Translations under genes and position numbers: made by a program | Source of the DNA: Mucidula mucida | Lineage: Eukaryota > Basidiomycota > Agaricomycetes > Agaricales > Physalacriaceae | Assembly: GCA_015501055.1 (NCBI GenBank) | Contig: JADNYV010000042.1 | Span: forward strand, 186,001 to 250,000 | Reading direction: 5' to 3' | DNA length: 64,000 nt | The notes under the pieces: model-generated | What the model was told of the DNA's origin: nothing | Database searches by the model: none | What the model saw: only the letters and a program-made list of their open reading frames with translations | Shown: positions 46,110-58,256 of the stretch, piece after piece | How positions within the stretch are numbered: position 1 is the first letter of the stretch | Layout: each line of letters opens with the position of its first letter

Positions 46110-48281
46110 TCACACTTTTCTTCTTTCCTTCTTCCTCGACACCGAACAGTAGCGATTAGACGTGGCATACAGCCCAGCATCTTTTCTAATCTTCGTCATC
46201 GCTGGGGAAAATGTCGGTAAAAGCCACATGTGAGAGGTCATGGACTGCTCACCTGCAATGATCGCGCTTCCCACACCACTACCATCTTCTGCGTGGTACG
46301 TTACAATGTTCCTGTTATCCGGGGTCAGTATATCTTCATTACCAACGAGAGACTGAGAAGGTACGTACTTCCCCTTATCGCCGAAAATGTCTTGCAATCC
46401 TTCATGTACGCGATCTGCGAAACCGGGATATTTCTGGGAGTACGATCTGAGCTCGGGCCTGCTGCAAATAAGGAATAGACCCACATTGTATAACGAACCG
46501 TCGGCTCCCACAGCGCAACCTTCATCAAGATAACCCATCTTGCTAACAATGGCAGCGATACCGCATGAACTCAGACGAGCAGCGCGCCGACCTATGAGTT
46601 TTGCGAGCGCTTTGAAGAACTGACGCTCGGCAAGAGTCGTTTCGACAGCGAAGAAGTGGGTGAATATGCCGATGATCATGAGCAGTTCGTCAGTAGGGTC
46701 ACTCTCCATAAGGGACAAAAAGGCTGTCTCGAAAACGTATGGCGTCTCGAGCTTGTACGTTTCTTGACCAAGGAAGAGTACACCCTCATCAATCAGTTCG
46801 CAAATAACGAGACGAAGAATTTCTCCAAGGTAGCGTCCAGAAATGAGTTTCTAGGCGTCAATATTAGTGACATTACAATGACTTATATGCTGTTAGTACC
46901 TCAAATGCTTGCTCGCCTGGCTTGTTCGACGTTTCATCAACGATGGTGTCGTATTTTGTACGAGGAAGATGCTCGTGTTGGAACGAGTCAAATGCGCCCT
47001 GTCAAGTATGAGTCGAGCGACTGGTTGACCGCCGAGACGCGTACCCATTCACAGTTAATGGCCATTTCGGCATCGTCATTGATACCAAGATTCTTCATTT
47101 TGTCTATGCTGCTCATCTTCTCCATATAAGCCGCATTACAACCTGTCCCGAATATGACGGCGATCTTGGTCCTAGGGTTGACATAGTGAGAGGCAATCAG
47201 AGTCCCCGTTGTGTCGTTGATTAAAGCCGTCAAGGTGATAGGCAATTTCTAAGTTATGAACTGCAAGGTGAGACTGGGAATGACTTGACGCCAAGGAGGA
47301 GACGCGTACATATTTCTCAAGAGATTGGCGGAACATTGCGGCTACGTCGCGACCCTCCGTCGCGCCTGCGCCGAAGCCTTTGGTCCATCTAATAAGTACG
47401 CCGTGATCTATTTTCTCTTGGCTGAAATAAAGACTCATCAATATTGATCACCTGGCGCGATCTCTAGAGGCTCACCTGCAAGGATAAGAGAACTAGGAAA
47501 TGCAAGGATCAGCTAGGCGAAGTGAAGACCGTCGCAGGGCAGCGACATACTGTGAATCCAAGTGGTAATGTTTCGCCTGGCTTCAATGACACGGCACCAG
47601 ACTCATCGGCAAGGTTGGTATCAACAAAAGTTTTAAGGCATTCGGCACAGAAATCGAAGAGTTTCTGGCCATCATCCTGCTTCTGTTCCTCTGTAAGACG
47701 GTACTTGGCCTGCGTGATCTCGAATTTGCCCTCTCCTTGGAGAGTGACAAGACAGACACGAAGGTTGGTTCCACCTGAAGAGAATTTAAGTAAATTGCTA
47801 CCTGAATGATGTAGACACGTACCAAGATCTAGAGCCAAGAAGTCGCCTACTTCGTGGCCAGATGGCCATCCGAAGACGAAAGTCGGAATCATCGGCTATG
47901 GACGAGATATGCATTCAATATTGAAGACAATCGAAGAAACGTACAACAATCTGTTCAGGCTTTTGAAGGCCGAGTTCCAAAGTGTCCTTGAACGCCTCGA
48001 CGATCATTCGCATGCGCTGGGGTGTCAAGGTGAAGCTGCCCGCTTGTCAAGAATGACGTCGCGCGCGAGACTGGCTACGCACAGACTCTCGTATTTTCGG
48101 AGGTGGTCAGCCATCGTCCTAGAGACATTTCGTCAGTCCGGATGGTCGCGATGGGCCAGCAGATTGCATACTTTTTGGTGGCATGGGGCAGCTCGTCCTC
48201 ATCGTGCGTCCTGGTGTGGATGGCCATCGTCTGGCCTGACGGCAGCACAATGCTGCCACTGCCACGGCGTGAAGCGACCAT
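46110..48281 (-). CDS. HXK: Hexokinase
   Basis: This phosphorylates glucose and other hexoses with ATP at the entry to glycolysis. It starts MVASRRGSGSIVLPSGQTMA at 48281. After two small introns it gives MADHLRKYESLFTLTPQRMR, a standard fungal hexokinase N-terminus. Further motifs are DFLALDLGGTNLRVCLV (ATP phosphate 1), TLPLGFTFSYPC with KIDHGVLIRWTKGF (sugar binding), INDTTGTLIASHY with the catalytic Asp, and FGTGCNAAYMEKM. AARLSSCGIAAIVSKMG and EDGSGVGSAIIAAMTKIRKD follow. It ends KKERRKV, a basic tail. About 500 residues. It is divergent from uL14m with only 93 bp between the starts. Confidence 0.94.
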
Positions 48282-48374
48282 ATTGGCGGGTTCGGTGAAT
48301 TTACAGAGGTAACAGTGGTGGTAGAAGGGAAACAAGCGTCGGCAGTGAGTACGCGTGATCTCTCTGCTACCGCC
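48282..48374. promoter_or_regulatory. Compact bidirectional promoter, hexokinase / uL14m
   Basis: Only 93 bp separate the two divergent ATGs. The stretch contains a GGTGGTAGAAGGGAAACAAG segment and a TCTCTCTGCTACC pyrimidine-rich run. No clear TATA element is present. Confidence 0.45.
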
Positions 48375-48878
48375 ATGATTGGCCTCAAGTCAACACTCAA
48401 TGTACGACTTTCTTCGTGTTTTGTTGTCTATTTTGACTATTTTCCAGGTCATAGACAACTCGGGGGCCCTCCTCATTGAATGCGTCAACGTTCTCAAAAA
48501 TAAAGTCAACAACGGCTGGGGCTCAGTCGGCGACGAAATCGTCTGCGTCGTCCAAGACGCTCGCCCAGTCTCTGCGGCTGCGCAGGCGTCGTTGACGGCC
48601 GTCAAGGTTCGCCGTGGCGACGTGCGACGCGCCGTTATTGTCCGCACTAGAAAACCGGTCCGACGACCAGACGGGCGTTGGGTCCGCTTCGACGACAATG
48701 CAGCCGTTCTATTGAACAACAAGCGGGAAATGTTGGGAACGCGTATAGGCGGTGTTGTCAGTGCCGACCTACGGATGAAAGGCTGGGGGAAAATTGTTAG
48801 TCTCGCGCCTCGGGTACGTTGGCTTGTTGTGTACGGCCCAGTTGGCACTACTTACTGACTGTTCCACAGGTAGTATAG
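48375..48878 (+). CDS. MRPL38: Mitochondrial large-subunit ribosomal protein uL14m
   Basis: This is a mitochondrial homologue of bacterial L14. The first exon encodes only MIGLKSTLN. The main exon continues [75 protein letters not shown] and [20 protein letters not shown], all canonical L14 blocks. A last intron of about 55 nt is followed by a terminal exon of only 9 nt (VV and TAG, 48870-48878). The total of about 140 residues fits the family. Confidence 0.93.
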
Positions 48879-49163
48879 CAGTCGCTGTATTTTATTTGCA
48901 TCTAATTCCCGCTTCTTACACAACATTATTGCGTCCCTTTCTTCGATCCCGTAACGCTCAGACTGCGGTATGGCCATCCTAGCGACAATACAGGGCATTA
49001 TGCCCGCCGGAACGGACTATCAGCGCCCCATCTGTAAGCATGAATAATGCTGAAATCTTGGGCGAGATAGGCAGTCAACTCGCTGTGTCGGAAAACAGAC
49101 GGAATAGTGACGTATAAATACTTTTCTTCCGTTCTTGTTTCTGACGATCACGTCCTGCGGCAT

Positions 49164-51956
49164 ATGAAGCGCGGAAGTGGCTCTACCAAGAAACAAACCA
49201 CCCAGCGTGGTCGTGGAACTTATGCCTCGCATGCTTGTAACGTGTGCAGAGTAAAGTGCGTGTAGAGATCCTCATGATGTGAGCCCTCTAGATATCTTTC
49301 GCAGGCGAGTGAAATGTGATGAGGCGAAGCCGGTATGCACATCATGTCAATCATCCGGGCGAGAAGACGAAGTCAGCTGCCAACTATCATTTTCGAGATT
49401 TCACGAATAACATCTGGTTAGTGTTCCTACACTGCCGAAACTGCGCGCCGGCCAAGGACTGAGGCACATTATGAAGCAATGAGGAAGCATGCAGATGCTC
49501 TCAAGTCCTATGTGGATCTTTTAGAGTCCTTATTGGAAAAATGTCGTTTGGAACACGGGGGTGTATCCGATGAACATACATCCTATCTTCACTTCAAACC
49601 TTCCGACGAGACCGGACTACTTGAAAGCGATGCAATACCTCATAATGAAAACAAGGAACCGTCCACCACCGATGGAGATGATATCGTGTTGGAGCTCTGT
49701 GTACCTGCACGCAATCTCAAGGTCAGCAATAATTTGCCTCCTTGTATGTTGACCAAACTGATGTCTCTCTACCAGCTACAAGATCGTGATTTATTTTTCT
49801 ATGGCATAGCAGCACCATTTCGCTTCGAAGAAGTGCCCATATCTCCAGAGACGAGATCTTCGTCAAGGTTTCCAAAGATGATGAACACACCCCGTCATGT
49901 CCTACAGCTGACAGATAGCGATGGAAGCAATTACGACCCAGATTTCGACTGGTCTCGCCATCTCCCTGATATTGTTCCTCTTGACAGAAAAGAACATGAC
50001 AGGTAATCATCTAACCATTCAAAGAAACATTTTCCTAACAAAAGCAGGATTATCAACCTGCTTTTCAAGTTCTTCACTTCGTGGTGCCTGCGCATCGTTC
50101 CCGCGCTCTTCTTGCGCGATATGTATGTCGCTCTGAGTGTTCCTAGACACCAGACGCCTCCCAAGACATCTCACTACTCCCCAATGCTACACAATGCCCT
50201 CATGGCACTGGCCACGGCATTTTCAGACGACCCCAAAATACGAGACTTCAAGTCTCGTAAGTATTTCTCCGATGAAGCTAAGCGACTATGGGAATCGGAA
50301 TGCGCCAAGCCAAACATTGCTGTGGTGCACGCATTGTCATTATTAGGGAGTTACCACTCGACCAATGGTGAGCAGACCATTGGGTATGTGTATTTTGGTA
50401 TGAGCACCCGTCTGTCACAGGCTCGTGAGTGCAGTATGTGTTCAGTCTTTGTCTCATGTTTACAATCTTTCAGTCGGCCTCAGTTTCGATAGTTCAACCT
50501 GGGTGCAAGCTGGTTTGATTACACATGACGATATGGTGGATCGCAATTGGGCGTACTGGACACTATTCAGTCAGGTAGCCCTCTTGTATAGTTCATTATC
50601 ATTTCCTCACTGTATTTTGTAGGATGTCTGCTGGTCCCTCTATGTCGGGCGTGACTTTGGCGTCAGCTTACCATCAGAACGGAATGTACCGGTTCCGCTT
50701 ATAGACAAAGACTACGACGAATCGCCTTGGATATACCCACCCTCCAATACGGTCTCTCAACCAAATTGTCTATCTAGGACTTTCGCTGCAACATGTGGGC
50801 TAATGCAGATTGCTAGACGCGTAATGGAAATCATGTTTGTAGGAGTTACTCTTCCGCCGCCGTTCGTTGATGTTTCCACAGATCAAGCAGTCTCAGCACA
50901 CATTCAACCGGAACGAGGATAGATTTAAGCGATGCTGTGATTAGCAGGATCGAGTGAGCAGGCTCCTCGACCTCTGCGTGCCTTCCGGACTCAAATCCTT
51001 CTTTCAGTCTGCAACTGCACGAATGGAAGAGTCAGTTACCACCGGAAGTCGAACTAACGATACACAATCGTCCGTCTGCCACTCCGCACAAATTAATGGT
51101 CCATCTTGCCTTTTGGTCGGTGTTCATTCTCCTGCATCGACCATTCTTCCACCGAAGAAAACGCGATTCCGAGGCTGTTGATCATGTCAAGGCATGTCGG
51201 CGAGCCACCGAGTCTCTTTGTCATACTAATCATCAAGTCCCATATCTCTAGCTATGCAAACGTGCTTGTGATAATATAATGGAACTCACCGCAACATGGC
51301 GAAGCCTCTATACTCTTCGCTATTGTCCGGTCACGATGATGCAGACTATATTTTCAGCTGGGACGGTATTTCTTCTCCTGGCGAACAAAGCCACGTCGGG
51401 ATTACGGGTCGCAAAGAAGGATCTTGAGACTTGCTCGGCACAGGCCGAGCTCTGTATACAATACCTGAACGAGATCGGCAAATCCTGGTATTGCGCCACG
51501 AACATCGCCGAGATCCTAACCAAGTTGTCTCGAAAGCAACTTGAACCTTTGATCGAGAAACGTACATCAAAACGTTGTTCAAAAGGAAACCAGCGACGAA
51601 CGGAAAACGAGGCAGGGGCACACATCACTAATTCTTCTGAGTCGACGCCACCAGGGTCTGTGTACATGCCGCCAGCAGCGGTGATGAACTTGCCCCCACC
51701 GCAAACGTGGTCCACCCACACAAACCCGTCTCCCGATCTGACGAATCTGGGCTCATTTGGGTACCTTGGGATGCTAGATGGAAACTTAGATGAACCTTTC
51801 ATGCCGGATGTAGATTTAGCGTTCGACTATAGCGTTGGCATGGACTTGGATTTCGACATGGCGCCAAATCTTGAGTCTACACCTGCTACATTACACGAAG
51901 GCGATGTCCGGGGTGATGAATTCTGGTCGCTTTTTGGACACCCCGCTACGTCGTGA
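49164..51956 (+). CDS. Zn2Cys6 fungal-type transcription factor 2
   Basis: This is a paralogue of the factor at 37737-40358 along the whole length. The N-terminus MKRGSGSTKKQTTQRGRGTY is followed by SHACNVCR, an intron, and RRVKCDEAKPVCTSCQSSGR, completing the Cys6 cluster. The coiled segment (LKSYVDLLESLLEKCRLEHG) and homology region (INLLFKFFTSWCLRIVPALF, LHNALMALATAFSDDPKIRD, LSLLGSYHSTNGEQTIGYVY, WAYWTLFSQDVCWSLYVGRD) align block for block. The C-terminus is acidic and Asp/Phe-rich (DVDLAFDYSVGMDLDFDMAP), a possible activation domain. Introns were placed by comparison with factor 1. Confidence 0.88.
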
Positions 51957-52249
51957 TCGGACTGTTGATGTGTACGAGAGCGATATACTCTAGAGTAATC
52001 AACTGATACCTTTCTTTCCCAATCGCTTCAGGGGGGCGGCTGCACTACGTACGTCAAACGCTGCGCATATTCCAAATAGGGAACGTGACTTATCTTTATG
52101 CACGAACGTTCGTCGCGATTCTTGATGATGAACATTTGTGCGGTAAAAACAGCGCCCTTCCTCCGAATCGTACCTAGCGTGTATTTCAATTCTGATAGCC
52201 GATGAGCTTTTTGAACGGCCGTTTCTTTCCAGCTTACCCTGTTGATACG

Positions 52250-53455
52250 ATGTCGAGCTCTGAAGATACAGGATTCAGTGCCGCGGAGGCTCAGGTTGTT
52301 GGGATGTTTATGGAAAACGTGTTGTACGGGTGCGTGCCATTCAACAACTTCGGTAGTCGTACTGGACTGATGATCTTCAAGTATGTTTCCGGTTATGAAC
52401 GTAATCTCATTTCCTCGCTCATGCATAGTGCCAGGGATCTTTCTCATTTCGTTTCTACTCTGCATGAAGACGCTCGTCTGGCACGATGGCTATTTCAAGA
52501 GGGCGCATCTCCTAAACTGGCCAATGATCCTCGCCACGATCACGCTCCTTGTGTTCGCGACTCTCAACGCCTCCCTCAGCGTTCGGCTGAATCTGGAAGG
52601 GTTTATCTACTACGGCGGGGATCCCTCAGACTGGTTTAACAATATGGGGAACCCTATTGCCATCATAAAAAGAGTGGACTACGTCGGACAGACATTCATG
52701 GGGGATTGTATACTCGTATGTCCGCGATACCGATTGTGATGCGCCCTGGCTCATACAACTTGATTAGATCTACAGGTGCTGGGTTATACATGGGCGTAAG
52801 GTAGTGGTTATATTCTTTCCTACGTTGTTCTTGATCGCGGAGACAGGTCCGACTCTTTACGCCTGATACTGCCCCCTCACACTGACAATGGGTTAGTTTG
52901 CGGTGTGATGACTGTCTATACTCAAGCGCATCTTGACCCCGCCGAGGACATTGATTCACAGTTGACGCCGTACCTGATGAGTATGCTGTCGTTGACCTTG
53001 TCGACCAACGTTCTCACTACGTGTAAGCTTTGATCTCGTTTTTTTGAATGTGTAGGCTAACACATTCATCCAGCGATGATCGTCTACCGTCTTCACGAGA
53101 TCCATTCTGCTGTTGCAGATGCAATCTTGGATCGCCATCCTGGCACTCTCGTGAGAGTGAAGGTGATGATGATTGAATCCGGACTGCTGTACACCATGAC
53201 AACTCTCATCTTTTTCGGCATGTACGTCTCGTCAAGTAACGCATCTTCTCTGATGCAGGACACGGTGAGTTGTTCCCTCTATGGTTTGATGATGTGCTCA
53301 ATCGGTGTCTCTAGATCGTGCAAATAATCGGGATAACGTTCAACTTGATTATCGTTTCGGCTCTCGTGATGCAGCTCCAAAGGCGCGAAGCTCTCTTAGT
53401 ATCATTGTGGGACCGCGCGCCTCTTCACAGTCGGCAATATCAGTCATCCAGATAG
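52250..53455 (+). CDS. Seven-transmembrane-type mushroom membrane protein
   Basis: This is one of the large uncharacterised family of 7TM proteins common in Agaricomycetes. It starts MSSSEDTGFSAAEAQVVGMF, with an alternative in-frame ATG 48 nt earlier. Hydrophobic spans can be seen at GMFLISFLLCMKTLVW, WPMILATITLLVFATLNASL, the VGQTFMGDCILIYRCWVIHG region, VVVIFFPTLFLIAE, LMSMLSLTLSTNVLTTSMIV, SGLLYTMTTLIFFGMYV and ITFNLIIVSALVMQLQRRE. A short Arg/Ser tail ends at TAG 53453. Six short introns are inferred. The GD-x-hydrophobic-YRCW motif is characteristic. The ligand or role is unknown. Confidence 0.75.
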
Positions 53456-54203
53456 CGCTCACGCGACGTCCAACAAGTCGGTTGCGCGAAGCTGGGAGAT
53501 GTCCAGCTACGCCACCAGTGGCACCATAGGAGAATTCAAATGAGTGCAAAAAAACTGCCATTATTATTATTATTATCCCAGATACCAACTAGGGGGCCAT
53601 AAGTCAAGGTCTGAAGATCTGATGTCCAATGCATAAGCGTATTACTTACTTGTATTCAAGACGAGGATGAAAAGCAGTATTCTCGTAGCGTGACCAGAGT
53701 GTCTCTACTTTATTTATAGGTAGTCGAAACATTGCACGATTATAGACCTCGCTCTCACCGCGCTTTCGTCAATGAAGCACACAGGGTGTTTGTTCGGTGG
53801 CCGCCTTTCTGCCGCCAATCATTTGATAGGCAATCACGACGGTGTGCTGAGAAGTGACCTCCATGCTATGTTATTCGGAAAGCAGCAGTACTATCCTGAG
53901 TCCTCTATCGTGGGACGTTATATCCTAGCAGTTTCATTCCCGTCGAATGGTTGATTGATGACTCACAGATGCCAATCCGTAGATTTCTAATTCTAATGGA
54001 GCAAACCCAAAATTTCTTACACTAACAAGTAGATTGCGAACCTTCTCAGCCCTCTCTGGGTCTCCGACCTCTTCTCGACATCCAATCATCCGTGACGCTA
54101 TGCTATCAAATGGATTCAAAACCATTTCCGTATGCATGCACCGCACTCCTTGTTATCGCTTCAATATTGTTCCTTTCCGTTATGACAAGTCGCGGCTTCT
54201 GTT
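53456..54203. other. Intergenic, simple repeat only
   Basis: An ATT trinucleotide run is present near 53560-53577. No gene is supported. From about 54204 the shared downstream flank of the A family begins. Confidence 0.5.
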
Positions 54204-54406
54204 AAATAAATTATATTGACTGAGGTTATCTACAAGGTTCTGAGTACTGACTACGGGGTGGTGGTATTGTACTCGGTAGGAAAGAAATGGAGCGCAAGGA
54301 ATGTGGTACAGGAACGCTTCTATACACGCGGAAGAAAGGAATGTGATGGTAAATAAAGAAGATACACTTATAAACGAGAGTCGATGGAGGATCAGCGTGC
54401 ATATGT

Positions 54407-55767
54407 CTAGTCTTTGCCAGATCGGCTCGGGGCACTACGGCCAGGACGTGACTTGCGCGGTCGAGGTTCCGGCACAGGTTGAGAAGAGGTGGGATCTGCG
54501 TTGCTTGCGGTCGAGCCGGCGTGCCTCGACTTCCGCTTTTGGCCAGCGGCAGGATTGGGAGTAGAACTAGCCCCCGTAGACTGGCAGCTTTCCTGGACAG
54601 GCTCATCAATGTCGTCGCCCTGGGTGGTGACCTTGCGGGTGCGCAAAGAGTAGACGGTTTTCTCTTCGTCGCTTTCCGTTCCGGGTGTGAAAGCCGGCTG
54701 CTGAAGGAGCGGCAGGGGAGGATTATAGAATGTGGAAGGTAGTTTCAGCGATGACCAGAGTTGACTTATCTTCTTAACGAGGCCGAGAGCCATGTTCTGT
54801 TGTGGCGTGCATAGTACGGCGGAGGGTTCCTGGGTTGCCACCTTTTCCATGAGGTTCCAAAGTACAAAGGGCACACTCAGGTGGCTTTGAACGACCAAAT
54901 TTCCATATGGAGCGGTGTATGTCACTGTTCGTCCCGTAGGTTCATGCTTATCGTCCAAAAGTTTACGCGTAATGGGCTTGTTGAAGTTCCCAAAAGGAAG
55001 AAAACTGTACGTGTGGCGACCGGCAGTGGCCTATCAGGAGGATTAGAGGCTAAGCTGATAGATCGTTGCAAAGACAAACCTCTTGTTGCCAGAATGCCAA
55101 GATGGCTGTAGCATCATACGCCTTTCTCATTGCTTGGTATAAGGTGTGCGCCCTGAACAAAAGCTCTCTCGATGGGCACAGCCCCCAGCTATCAACAGCA
55201 GCATCGAAAGGTTCGTGGAGGGCACGAATACCTGTTGCTTCACTTAGTCGCGAGCATCTGAAGGGAAAATCGAGGCACTTACCATAAAACAGGTTCGACG
55301 AAGAATCGACACAGAGTAAGCCTGGGATCATGCCCAGAATATACTCTAGGGTTCTAATCTACGCGTTGATCTGAGTTAGAGGAATGGCGTGAAGATGGCA
55401 CAGAACATACAGTGAGTTCATCTGATGCTCGTTTGAGAACGTGCATTAGCTGCACCTTGGATTTCTCGTGGATGTCCTCGCCCTTGGTCGCCGCAACGTG
55501 AGTCAAGGCACATCGTGCTCCAATCAATGAAGCTGATTCTGCACGTTGACGCGCATCATCCGGCATAGCCTGCAACGGCTGTATGTTGCGTTGTGGGGTG
55601 GGCTGTGGCCCCAAGGCCCTTGTCGGACGGGCAGTCGACGAAGCTACTATGACTTCCTCTGGCTCAGTGTCGGTGTCATGTGCAGGGGAGTCGGCGCGCG
55701 ACTGAGAGCCATTGTCCTTCCTGGAGAGCTTGCGTGACCGACGAGAATATGTGCGCAAGTTAGACAT
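54407..55767 (-). CDS. A-family protein, copy 3 (A3)
   Basis: This is a full-length A copy. Exon 1 is almost identical to A2. The variable part of exon 3 differs again (ELLFRAHTLYQAMRKAYDAT). A short insertion relative to A2 sits before the basic tail (EPVQESCQSTGASSTPNPAA). The tail RPRKSRPGRSAPSRSGKD is unchanged. The conserved 3' flank continues to about 54204 (ATATTGACTGAGGTTATCTA), but repeat R is absent beyond it, unlike in copies 2 and 4. Confidence 0.72.
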
Positions 55768-56075
55768 GACGGTAGGGCAGAAAAGTAGGCAGAGATGGGG
55801 GGAACAACAGAGAGCGCAGTCATAGTGGCCAGTCTTTTGTAGAGATACCAAGCGTCGCGTGACCTATTCAGTGCCATTGTTCGGCGAATAATGAGAGAAG
55901 CCTAAAGAGCAATAGTCGAGTGGCCTTAGATGGTGCGGTCAAAGTACGAACAATACGAATGTGACGTGTCACAGCAGAACTTGGACAAATTCATCACATG
56001 ATCTTGCTTGATTCGCGATTGTGACATGACACAAGTCACATACCTTTGTTGCTCTCAACCTTCACCAGTCCAACT
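55768..56075. promoter_or_regulatory. Bidirectional A3/B3 promoter spacer
   Basis: 308 bp, near-identical to the spacers of copies 1 and 2, with the same TGACGTGTCA, CACATG and TGACATGACACAAGTCACA elements. Confidence 0.55.
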
Positions 56076-57243
56076 ATGCCCCGATACACCCTCGAACACT
56101 TTTCCCTTTCAGAGGACTTCTCAGAGAAAGTCGAATCGCATCAGATGCTACTCGACGACAAGGAGTATTCAGTGAGTTTACCAGTATCGCCACGGTCGCC
56201 TCTGACGCGCCTCGACAGCTTGATCTTTTCGAATACAACTGCGGTTACGCTCGTGGAGAATCCGAGGATGTTATATCTCTACGACAGAATACTGTCCATG
56301 GTATGTGCTGGCAACGATTCATGCGGTTTGGTCGTTCAACGTAATTTCTAGCTCGTCCTAGCCTTATAGATCAAATACGAGAAAGCTCCATTGCCATCTT
56401 CCCGCCTTGTTCCATACTCACGACCTTGGGAGGCATAACTCGTCCGAACCAAACCTGCGACTTCACCATTCGCCAACGTTACGACGAGGTTAGTCCTTCC
56501 TCTTCTCTATTGCTCCCAATTATTCATAACTCTTACTTTAGATACTCCCGTCAACCGACAACTATGAGTACATGATCATTCCTCTTACATTCAAGGAGCC
56601 CATATTCGTGCGACATCCCGGCACCCACACAATCACTCGATTCGATGCACCATATACGGGACTTCCGAGCGTCACACTTGCTCTCAATCCGCGCTTCTTG
56701 CTGGCACATAACATGGACCTTATATTCTTGGAGCAGGGATCCTTTCTTCCACCCGACCTAGTGGACGCCATGTTACTCGTAGAGTGGTCAGTTGTTCCGC
56801 CCATCCCCTTTTTCTATCATGGCTGTTTCCCGGAGGATTATCCTAATCGCCGGATGTGCTGGGGCCCCGATCGTCTCGAGGAGTACGAGCGACTCCATCT
56901 TCCTCCTTCCCTAACGACCGACTCTTCGTCGCCTCTTGGAAAGCGCTCGCGCTGCGAATCAGACGACACGGATCTGGACTCGGAATGGGATCCCGATTAT
57001 AAAGGACCTTTCTGGTTTTCACCTAGGGTCACGCCTTGGGTACACGAGACCTCCGCAAAAACGCGCCCGAGTTGCGACGATGACAACCTCGATGACCATG
57101 TCGCCGAGCCTGTGCGAAGCCTCAAGGACGCTTTGGCCCAACCAGCGGCTTGGGTCGACGTCTGGAACAGGCATCGCAATAAGCGGCAGCGCAGCGATTC
57201 TGGCTGTCAAGTTGTAGACGCGTCGGTTAGTGACGACGGCTGA
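56076..57243 (+). CDS. B-family protein, copy 3 (B3)
   Basis: This is a full-length B copy. Exon 1 (MPRYTLEHFSLSEDFSEKVE, HQMLLDDKEYS) equals that of B4. The middle has its own substitutions (FVRHPGTHTITRFDAPYTGL, LLAHNMDLIFLEQGSFLPPD). The tail is also distinct from B1/B2 (NRHRNKRQRSDSGCQVVDAS, DDG end). No disabling change was seen. The 3' flank diverges soon after the stop and the GMC remnant is absent here. Confidence 0.73.
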
Positions 57244-57714
57244 AGCGTCTCCTGCGGCTTTCTGCCGAAAACATGGAGCACATTCTCCTGCCCGCTATTG
57301 GAAGGTCGGGCCCCCAAAGAATGGGTGTATGAAACATGGAACACTCCGAGAGGGGGTTAATGTGTTTTCTACTTTGTATCGTAGAAATTTAGCAGTATGT
57401 AGCCGAAGTACCTCAGCGGAATGTCAGTTCTGAGTATCATCGTATTTTAATCATGATGAACGCGTTTGGAATGCAATGTGGCGTATTCAGACCGGAAGCA
57501 GAGTTTGGTTACAGGCCCTCACATGTATTATCCCAGGCACTTCATAACAGATGACGTGAGGTTGTTTCAATCTCGAAGACTGAATAGCGAACTCTACTGC
57601 AAAGGCACGTCTTACAACAGATTCCAGAAGCCTGCTTCGACAAAGTCATTACATGATCTGATCCACGACGCAAGTCACATCCTTTTGTTACTCTCAACCT
57701 TCATCAGTCCAGCC

Positions 57715-57979
57715 ATGCCCCGATACACACTCGAGCACTTTTCTCTATCAGAGGACTTCTCTGAGGAAGTCGGATCACATCAGATGCTACTCGACGACGA
57801 GAAGTATTCTGTGAATATACCAGTTTCAACGCGGCACCACTGACGCGCGCCAACAGCCCAACAGTTTCGAATACAATTGCGGATTCGCTCGTGGAGAATC
57901 CGAGAATGTTATATCTCTACCGCAGAATACTGTCCATGATATGTGCTGGAAATGATTTATCCGGTTTGGTCGTTCAACG
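57715..57979 (+). pseudogene. B-family 5' fragment (B5)
   Basis: About 50 bp of B promoter and the first exons of a B gene (MPRYTLEHFSLSEDFSEEVG, then sequence like exon 2) are present. The similarity stops inside the second intron at about 57979, where repeat R begins. An indel near the start of exon 2 also disturbs the splice acceptor. The region 57300-57660 before it is unique and holds no gene I can support. Confidence 0.7.
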
Positions 57980-58216
57980 ATAGCACTATTCACCGGGCTG
58001 ATAGCGAAAGCAGGAGCGTTGTGTACTAAGTACTTAGCACTGTGTCGCTTATTTCGTCGCCCGACCCAAGCAGCCCTGCAATCAAATCCCGGGAAATTTC
58101 ACCAGAACTTGACGTCGAAGCTCCCTTGAATCCACGCGGCTGTGAACCGGTTGACCATTTAAATGCTAGGTCAAACTTAACATTTCCCCAACTTCTCATC
58201 AATCTCATTATGTCTG
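57980..58216 (+). repeat. Dispersed repeat R, copy 3
   Basis: R blocks start at TAGCACTATTCACCGGG (directly joined to the B5 fragment) and continue with GCGAAAGCAGGAGCGTTGTG and TCGCCCGACCCAAGCAGC. The left end is shorter than in copies 2 and 4, because the CCGCACTTAGCT part is missing. An ACTAAGTACTTAGCACTG palindromic patch replaces the segment where the MITE sits in copy 2. Confidence 0.7.
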
Positions 58217-58256
58217 AGCAATAAGGGGGGTCGAAGAATGGTATAACAAAGAGCGT

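Noticed and set aside
53556..53580. ATT repeat considered as a possible array or regulatory element.
   Set aside because: A short simple trinucleotide run only, with no spacers or conserved repeats of a CRISPR-like kind.
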